Shown piece after piece: positions 5,796 through 9,718 of a stretch of DNA of 9,718 nt. The notes under the pieces were generated by a model that had not been told where the DNA came from, did no database searches, and saw only the letters and a list, made by a program, of their open reading frames with translations. Location of the stretch: positions 1-9,718 of the forward strand of contig DASSDL010000042.1 in the NCBI GenBank assembly GCA_035697145.1, read 5' to 3'. This DNA comes from DASQUK01 sp035697145. Lineage in GTDB: Bacteria > Actinomycetota > Acidimicrobiia > Acidimicrobiales > VFJN01. The translations under genes and the position numbers were made by a program. Each line of letters starts with the position of its first letter. Position 1 is the first letter of the stretch.

Positions 5796-6301
5796 TCCCG
5801 GGAGTCTCGTACGCCCAGCGCTACTGGGAGGACGTGGAGGAGGGCTCCGCGCTGCCGCGGGTGGACGACGAGATCACCTATCGCCGCGTGATCATGAACC
5901 CGGCCACCACTTGGGACTACTTCCCCGGCCACCACGACCCGGAGTACGCCCGGTCGCAGGGCCAGCCGACCATCTACGTCAACACGATGCACTTCCTCGG
6001 CTTCGTCGACCGGCTGGCGACCGAGTGGGGCGGTCCCCGGAGCTTCATCGCGCGGCGGAAGATCTCCATGCAGCGGTCGATCTACGCCGGCGACACGATG
6101 GTGGGCGAGGGTCGGGTGGTGCGCAGGTACACCGATGACGCCGGTGCGCGGGTGCGCCACCTGGTCGACCTCGAGCTGACGGTGAGGAACCAGGACGATG
6201 TGCTGTGCTGCCCTGCGACCGTCACTCTCGAGCTGCCGGTCCGGGAGCCGCGGGAGCCGGGACGACCGCCGCCGCACCGAGCGCCTCCCCCTGATCGTTA
6301 G
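5792..6301 (+). CDS. MaoC-type enoyl-CoA hydratase subunit (ChsH1-like)
   Basis: A 169-residue single-hotdog protein. The segment TTWDYFPGHHDPEYA (residues 39-53) aligns by eye with Mycobacterium tuberculosis ChsH1, whose catalytic Asp and His are spaced D-x4-H. Here these are D42 and H47. Similarity continues through QGQPTIYVNTMHFLGFVDR and EWGGPRSFI. The predicted reaction is hydration of a bulky 2-enoyl-CoA, with the preceding protein as partner. ChsH1 itself ends soon after the strand equivalent to ATVTLELPVRE; this protein goes on for about 20 residues rich in Pro and Arg (148-169), which looks like low-complexity drift past an ancestral stop. The ATG at 5792 is in an ATGA overlap with the previous stop. 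The gene ends 2 nt before the first dehydrogenase. Active-site retention is seen; the substrate is not known. Confidence 0.82.
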   Translation: MIPGVSYAQRYWEDVEEGSALPRVDDEITYRRVIMNPATTWDYFPGHHDPEYARSQGQPTIYVNTMHFLGFVDRLATEWGGPRSFIARRKISMQRSIYAGDTMVGEGRVVRRYTDDAGARVRHLVDLELTVRNQDDVLCCPATVTLELPVREPREPGRPPPHRAPPPDR

Positions 6302-6303
6302 GC

Positions 6304-7473
6304 ATGGACTTCGCGCTGACGGAACGGCAGCGGGCGTGGGTCGAGGAGGTGCGCGCCTTCCTCGGCGCCGAGTTCGGCCCGGCCGAGCGTGAGTCGGTGC
6401 GCCGCGGGGGAGGGGAATGGAGTGGCGACGTCATCCGGGCCTTCCGCCGCCGGTTGCTGGCGAAGGGCTGGTTGTGCCTCATGTGGCCCGAGGAGCACGG
6501 CGGCCTCGGCCGGTCCCTGATCGACAACCTGCTGCTGATGGACGAGCTGGCGTACGCCGGGGCACCGGCCATCGACATGACGGCGGCATCGGTTGCACCC
6601 ACGATCATCCGGTCGGGCACGCCTGAGCAGCAGGCGCGGTGGCTGCCAGCCATCCGGCGGGGCGACGTCGAGTTCGCAATCGGTTACTCCGAGCCCGACG
6701 CCGGCAGCGACCTGGCGTCCCTGCGCACCACCGCCGTGCTCGACGGCGATGCGTGGGTGGTCAACGGCACCAAGACCTGGAACACCGGCGCCGAATACTG
6801 CACCCACGAATGGCTGGCGTGCCGCACCAACCCCGATGCGCCCCGCCATCGGGGCATCTCCGTCCTGATCGTGCCGCTCGATTCGCCGGGGATCGACGTG
6901 CGGGGCATCACGACGTGGCGCGGGATGCGTACCAACCAGGTGTGGTTCGACGACGTGCGCGTGCCGCGCGAGAACCTGGTGGGCGAGCGCGACCGCGGGT
7001 GGGCCTATGTGACCCAGGCGCTCGACTTCGAACGGGTCGCCATCGGGATCACGGGCGGGCTGCGGCGGTTGCTCGACGACCTCGCGGCCTGGTGCCGTGC
7101 CACCACCGTCGACGGCGAGGTGCTGGCGGACCGCCCGGATGTCCAGCGCCGCCTCGCGGAGCTGACCGTCGACGTCGAGCTGGCCCGACTGCTCAACCAC
7201 CGCGCCGCCTGGATGATCGACGCGGGCCACCCCGCCAGCGCGGAGGCCTCGATGACCAAGGTCTTCACCACCGAGCTGCACGCCCGGGCCTCGTCGGCGG
7301 CGCTGGACCTGCTCGGGCCCGCCGGGCAGCTCGACCCCTACGACGCCCGAGCGCCGATTGCCGGGCTCGCCCAGCTCATGTACCGGTCGGCGCCCTACCT
7401 GCGCTTCGGGGGCGGGACCAACGAGATCCAGCGCGACATCGTCGCCCAGCGCGGCCACGGTCTGCCGCGGTGA
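6304..7473 (+). CDS. Acyl-CoA dehydrogenase, catalytic alpha-type subunit (FadE)
   Basis: A full-length 389-residue acyl-CoA dehydrogenase. The N-terminal helical domain includes WLCLMWPEEHGGLG (residues 56-69). The middle beta domain has the FAD/substrate signature IGYSEPDAGSDLASLRTTA (126-144) and VNGTKTWNTGA. The C-terminal domain ends in FGGGTNEIQRDIVAQR (368-383). The position of the MCAD-type catalytic Glu is Gly370. Instead, DFERVAIG (241-248) supplies Glu243 in the helix used by isovaleryl- and long-chain enzymes and by ChsE4 of M. tuberculosis. This is the pattern of the catalytic partner in alpha2beta2 FadE enzymes that act on steroid-type CoA esters. No Shine-Dalgarno sequence precedes the ATG, which lies 2 nt after the hydratase stop, so translation probably depends on reinitiation. 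The stop overlaps the start of the partner dehydrogenase by 4 nt. It introduces the alpha,beta double bond for the MaoC pair; substrate unknown. Confidence 0.88.
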   Translation: MDFALTERQRAWVEEVRAFLGAEFGPAERESVRRGGGEWSGDVIRAFRRRLLAKGWLCLMWPEEHGGLGRSLIDNLLLMDELAYAGAPAIDMTAASVAPTIIRSGTPEQQARWLPAIRRGDVEFAIGYSEPDAGSDLASLRTTAVLDGDAWVVNGTKTWNTGAEYCTHEWLACRTNPDAPRHRGISVLIVPLDSPGIDVRGITTWRGMRTNQVWFDDVRVPRENLVGERDRGWAYVTQALDFERVAIGITGGLRRLLDDLAAWCRATTVDGEVLADRPDVQRRLAELTVDVELARLLNHRAAWMIDAGHPASAEASMTKVFTTELHARASSAALDLLGPAGQLDPYDARAPIAGLAQLMYRSAPYLRFGGGTNEIQRDIVAQRGHGLPR

Positions 7474-8627
7474 CGGACCTGGCGCTGTCCGACGAGCAGG
7501 AGGCGCTGCGGGCGTCGGCGCGTGCCTTCCTGCAACGCGCGTGCCCGCCCGAGCTGGTCCGGCGGACACGCGCGGCGGATGGCGAAGGCCACGACCCCGA
7601 CCTGTGGCGGGGCATGGCCGAGCTGGGATGGCTCGGCCTGGCGTTCCCGGAGTCGGTCGGCGGTGGCGGCGGCAGGCTGCTCGACCTGGCTGTGGTCTAC
7701 GAGGAGGCCGGCCGCGCCCTGGTACCGACCACCCTCTACTCGACGGTGGCTGCGGCCCTGCTGATCGACCGCGCCGGGGATGACGGGCAGCGCGCCGGCC
7801 TGCTCCGCCCCCTCTTCGCCGGTGAGCGCATCGCCTCGCTGGCGTACCACGAGGACGGGATGCGGTCGTCGCCTGATGCCCTGGCCACCACGGCGGCCGT
7901 CGTGGGCGACGACGTCACCGTCGACGGAACGAAGCTGTTCGTGCCCAACGCCGGCGTCGCCGATGACCTCGTGGTCGTGGCTCGCGATCCCGCGGCGACC
8001 GGCGCCGGCGCCGTCCGGCTGGTCCTCGTGCCCACGAGCGCACCGGGTGTCTGCCGGTCGCTGGTCACGACGTTCGCCCACGATGCCCAGCACGAGGTCT
8101 CGTTCGAGGCCGTGCGGGTACCGGCGGACCGGGTGCTGGCGCGGGCGTCCTCGGATGCCTGGTCGGCCGTGGAGGAGGTGCACCGCGTCGCCACCGCCCT
8201 GCAGTGCGTGGAGATGGTCGGCGGCGCCCGGGCCGTGCTGGACCTCACGGTCGGGTACATCACGGATCGGGCCCAGTTCGGCCGCCCGATCGGGAGCTTC
8301 CAGGCCGTGCAACACCACGTCGCCGACCTCTCGACCCGCATCGACGCCGCCGGCCTGGCTGCGTGGCAGGCCGTATGGCGCTGCTCTCTGGCCGGCGAGG
8401 CGGACGGGGCCATCGGTGGTGCGCAAGCCCAGGTGGCGATCGCCAAGGTGGCCGCCGGTGACGCCTATGTCGAGACAACGCTCATGGCCCACCAGCTGCA
8501 CGGCGGCATCGGGTTCACGGTCGACCACGACCTCCACCTGTGGTCCGACCGCGCCCGCGCGGCGGCACTCACGTTCGGCTCCCGGGAGGATCACCTCCGC
8601 ACCCTGGGAAAACACATCGCGCGCTAG
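7470..8627 (+). CDS. Acyl-CoA dehydrogenase, beta-type partner subunit (FadE)
   Basis: A 385-residue acyl-CoA dehydrogenase, starting at a GTG in a GTGA overlap. It has the N-terminal helix SDEQEALRASARAFL, LGLAFPESVGGGGG (residues 55-68), a middle domain with VDGTKLFVPNAG (151-162) in place of the usual EPDAGSD substrate loop, DRAQFGRPIGSFQAVQHHVAD (266-286) for FAD contact, and HQLHGGIGFTVDHDLHLWSDR (341-361). The residue matching Glu243 of the upstream protein is Ala243, and no Glu occupies the MCAD-type C-terminal position either. Lack of both bases marks it as the FAD-binding, non-catalytic half of an alpha2beta2 heterotetramer, as in ChsE4-ChsE5. A homotetramer with an unrecognised base cannot be excluded. 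It is the last gene of the operon: an inverted repeat overlaps its stop, and the next gene has its own strong ribosome site. Confidence 0.87.
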   Translation: MTDLALSDEQEALRASARAFLQRACPPELVRRTRAADGEGHDPDLWRGMAELGWLGLAFPESVGGGGGRLLDLAVVYEEAGRALVPTTLYSTVAAALLIDRAGDDGQRAGLLRPLFAGERIASLAYHEDGMRSSPDALATTAAVVGDDVTVDGTKLFVPNAGVADDLVVVARDPAATGAGAVRLVLVPTSAPGVCRSLVTTFAHDAQHEVSFEAVRVPADRVLARASSDAWSAVEEVHRVATALQCVEMVGGARAVLDLTVGYITDRAQFGRPIGSFQAVQHHVADLSTRIDAAGLAAWQAVWRCSLAGEADGAIGGAQAQVAIAKVAAGDAYVETTLMAHQLHGGIGFTVDHDLHLWSDRARAAALTFGSREDHLRTLGKHIAR

Positions 8628-8634
8628 CGCGATG
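8615..8634 (+). terminator. Hairpin across the operon's final stop codon, possible terminator
   Basis: CATCGCGC (8615-8622), loop GCTA, and GCGCGATG (8627-8634) form a perfect 8-bp stem that spans the TAG at 8625-8627. Only AGTTTG follows, so a classical U-tract is missing. It may end or stabilise the long operon's transcript. The remaining bases to 8693 carry a lone TTGACG (8638-8643) without a convincing -10. Confidence 0.4.
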
Positions 8635-8678
8635 AGTTTGACGGCGCCCGCCCGTCTATCGCAGTCGCACGCCAAATG

Positions 8679-8686
8679 AAGGGGAG
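8679..8686 (+). promoter_or_regulatory. Ribosome binding site that decides the start of the 8694-9272 gene
   Basis: AAGGGGAG lies 7 nt before the ATG at 8694. An in-frame ATG at 8676 overlaps this region and would add six residues not expected in the family, so 8694 is chosen. Confidence 0.65.
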
Positions 8687-8693
8687 TGTCGTC

Positions 8694-9272
8694 ATGGGCA
8701 AGGTTGTCGTTTCGCAGTTCATCTCGGTCGATGGTGTCGTCGAGGACCCCGGCGGCTCCGAGAGCTGGGAACGCGGTGGCTGGGCCTTCCAGTTCGACCG
8801 TGGGGACGAGGGGAACAAGTTCAAGCTCGACGAGGTCATGGCGAGCGAGGCGTTGCTGCTGGGGCGGGTGACGTACGAGCGCTTCGCCGAGGCGTGGCCC
8901 TCGCGATCGGGAGATTTCGCCGACAAGTTCAACGGCATGCCGAAGTACGTGGTCTCCACGACGCTGAACGACCCCGAGTGGAACAACTCGACCGTCATCG
9001 CGGACGACGTCCCGGCGGCGGTCACGAAGCTGAAGCAGGACATCGACGGCGACATCCTGATCAACGGCAGCGTGCAGCTCGTGCAGGCGCTGGCCGAGAA
9101 CGGCCTCGTCGACGAGTACCGCTTCATGGTGTTCCCCACCGTGCTGGGCGCCGGCAAGCGCATGTTCGGCGAGACACCGGCCGCCGCCGCCCTGAAGCTG
9201 GTGGACGCCAAGCCGGCCGGCGAGACGTTCATCCTCATCTACGAGCCCACAGCCGGGGAAGAGGACGCCTGA
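8694..9272 (+). CDS. Dihydrofolate reductase / RibD C-terminal family protein
   Basis: A 192-residue protein of the RibD-C/DHFR-like reductase superfamily, the YyaP/YwjB-like group common in actinobacteria. Visible parts are VVVSQFISVDGVVEDPGG (residues 4-21), the substrate-side LLLGRVTYERFA (55-66), KYVVSTTL (84-91), the NADPH-loop strand GDILINGSVQLVQAL (119-133), and the family's closing block LVDEYRFMVFPTVLGAGKRMF (138-158). Members are predicted NADPH-dependent reductases, but very few have a known substrate, and this is not a true folate-pathway FolA. Base composition resembles its neighbours, though it carries more Lys and Asn than the operon proteins. It begins 66 bp after the operon's last stop with its own ribosome site, so it may be a separate transcript or a read-through cistron. 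It converges with the TetR-type gene to the right. Confidence 0.85.
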   Translation: MGKVVVSQFISVDGVVEDPGGSESWERGGWAFQFDRGDEGNKFKLDEVMASEALLLGRVTYERFAEAWPSRSGDFADKFNGMPKYVVSTTLNDPEWNNSTVIADDVPAAVTKLKQDIDGDILINGSVQLVQALAENGLVDEYRFMVFPTVLGAGKRMFGETPAAAALKLVDAKPAGETFILIYEPTAGEEDA

Positions 9273-9288
9273 ACCGGCGTTTCTTCCT
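9265..9288 (+). terminator. Possible small intrinsic terminator after the DHFR-like gene
   Basis: ACGCC (9265-9269), a 6-nt loop containing the TGA stop, and GGCGT (9276-9280), followed by TTCTTCCTT. The stem is short, but the pyrimidine-rich tail and the convergent position make a terminator plausible. Confidence 0.35.
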
Positions 9289-9317
9289 TGCCGTTGCCGC
9301 AGGCACTGTCCGGCGTC

Positions 9318-9718
9318 TCACCCCCTATACGAACGGCTCCCGATATCGACAGCGGACACAGGTTTCGCCCGGATTGCGGGGCGGGCGCTCCGGTCGGTAG
9401 CACGCGTAAGCGACCGGCCGAAGGCCTGGGGATCATCCCCGAATGCGGTGATGAGGTTGCGGGCGCCGGCGTCGAGGCAGGCTCGGACCTGATCCGGCGA
9501 CAGCAGGCGGGCGAGCTCGAGTGTCACCAGCCCGTGGATCAGTGCCCAGAGCTGCGTCGCCAGGCCGACGGGGTCGTCCGGATCCAACCGTCCCGAGTCA
9601 ATGCCCCGCTGGACGGTCGTGACGAGCTGGCCGAAGGTGTCGAGCCCGACGCTCGCGTCGGCGTCGTCGATGGGCCCGTCCATGAACATCGCCTGGTACA
9701 GGTTGGGGTTCTCGATGG
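9318..9718 (-). CDS. TetR-family transcriptional regulator, C-terminal part (5' end outside window)
   Basis: The minus-strand frame is open to the right edge, giving the last 132 residues; the DNA-binding helix-turn-helix lies outside. The visible start, ENPNLYQAMFMDG, matches the NPxLYxxMF motif that follows the first helices in the ligand domain of many TetR proteins with a WHG or TetR_C_33-type C-terminus. Further along, GLATQLWALIHGLVTLELARLL followed by SPDQVRACLDAGARNLITAFG is the typical dimerisation and ligand-pocket helix pair. An Ala/Arg-rich tail ends at the TGA at 9318-9320. An internal Met at 9689 should not be taken as the start. Its targets are unknown. TetR proteins often repress nearby catabolic genes, so control of the DHFR-like gene or the long operon is possible, but the 1929-1988 region is more than 7 kb away. 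Confidence 0.75.
   Translation of the reverse strand, partial: IENPNLYQAMFMDGPIDDADASVGLDTFGQLVTTVQRGIDSGRLDPDDPVGLATQLWALIHGLVTLELARLLSPDQVRACLDAGARNLITAFGDDPQAFGRSLTRATDRSARPAIRAKPVSAVDIGSRSYRG

Noticed and set aside
6298..7569. A 423-codon minus-strand open frame opposite the first acyl-CoA dehydrogenase, and a similar one at 7395-8675 opposite the second
   Set aside because: Both are antisense to well-conserved dehydrogenases and have Arg/Gly/Pro-biased translations without domains.
8638..8662. Promoter for the DHFR-like gene based on TTGACG
   Set aside because: No acceptable -10 hexamer lies 16-18 bp downstream; the best A/T-containing match, near 8657, is only 13 bp away.
1..9718. tRNA, rRNA, CRISPR array, insertion sequence, phage or toxin-antitoxin genes
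   Set aside because: No clustered repeats, transposase-like motifs, tRNA-like folds or small paired genes were seen on either strand; almost all of the sequence is accounted for by metabolic genes.

Overview
The window is about 70% G+C with very tight gene packing, GTG starts, start/stop overlaps, an F420-type luciferase-like oxidoreductase and paired acyl-CoA dehydrogenase and MaoC genes. This points to an actinomycete, either a mycobacterium-like organism or one of the Acidimicrobiia. The class is an inference from gene content; no rRNA or other marker gene is present.

Layout. At 1-381 (+) is the 3' end of a CoxE-like VWA protein. It converges on two tandem minus-strand paralogues (426-1133 and 1185-1886) of an uncharacterised two-domain family that looks like NIPSNAP/EthD-type dimeric alpha/beta barrels. 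A 169-bp divergent region (1887-2055) with an AT-rich island and a 16-bp inverted repeat separates them from a long plus-strand operon.

The operon (2056-8627) has eight genes: a SnoaL/NTF2-like protein, an LLM-class (probably F420-dependent) oxidoreductase, a second two-repeat EthD-like protein, an ACMSD-type amidohydrolase, two single-hotdog MaoC-type proteins and two acyl-CoA dehydrogenases. Six of the seven junctions overlap or leave only 2 nt, so the genes are probably co-transcribed and translationally coupled. The last four resemble the core of the mycobacterial igr steroid side-chain operon (ChsE1-ChsE2 plus ChsH1-ChsH2). The second hotdog protein keeps the ChsH1 Asp-x4-His dyad. The first dehydrogenase keeps an internal Glu like the catalytic base of ChsE4, and the second lacks it. 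This is what an alpha2beta2 FadE and a heteromeric enoyl-CoA hydratase would look like.

The DUF35 module and the Ltp2 aldolase that finish the igr pathway are missing. A metal-dependent amidohydrolase is fused by overlap to the hydratase genes instead. The likely overall role is breakdown of a bulky, perhaps isoprenoid or polycyclic, acyl-CoA: redox modification by the LLM enzyme, dehydrogenation, hydration, and perhaps C-C cleavage. The substrate cannot be read from the sequence.

To the right lie a dihydrofolate reductase/RibD-C family protein (8694-9272, +) and, converging on it, the C-terminal part of a TetR-family regulator (9318-9718, -) that runs off the window. No tRNA, rRNA, CRISPR array, insertion sequence or phage gene was seen.
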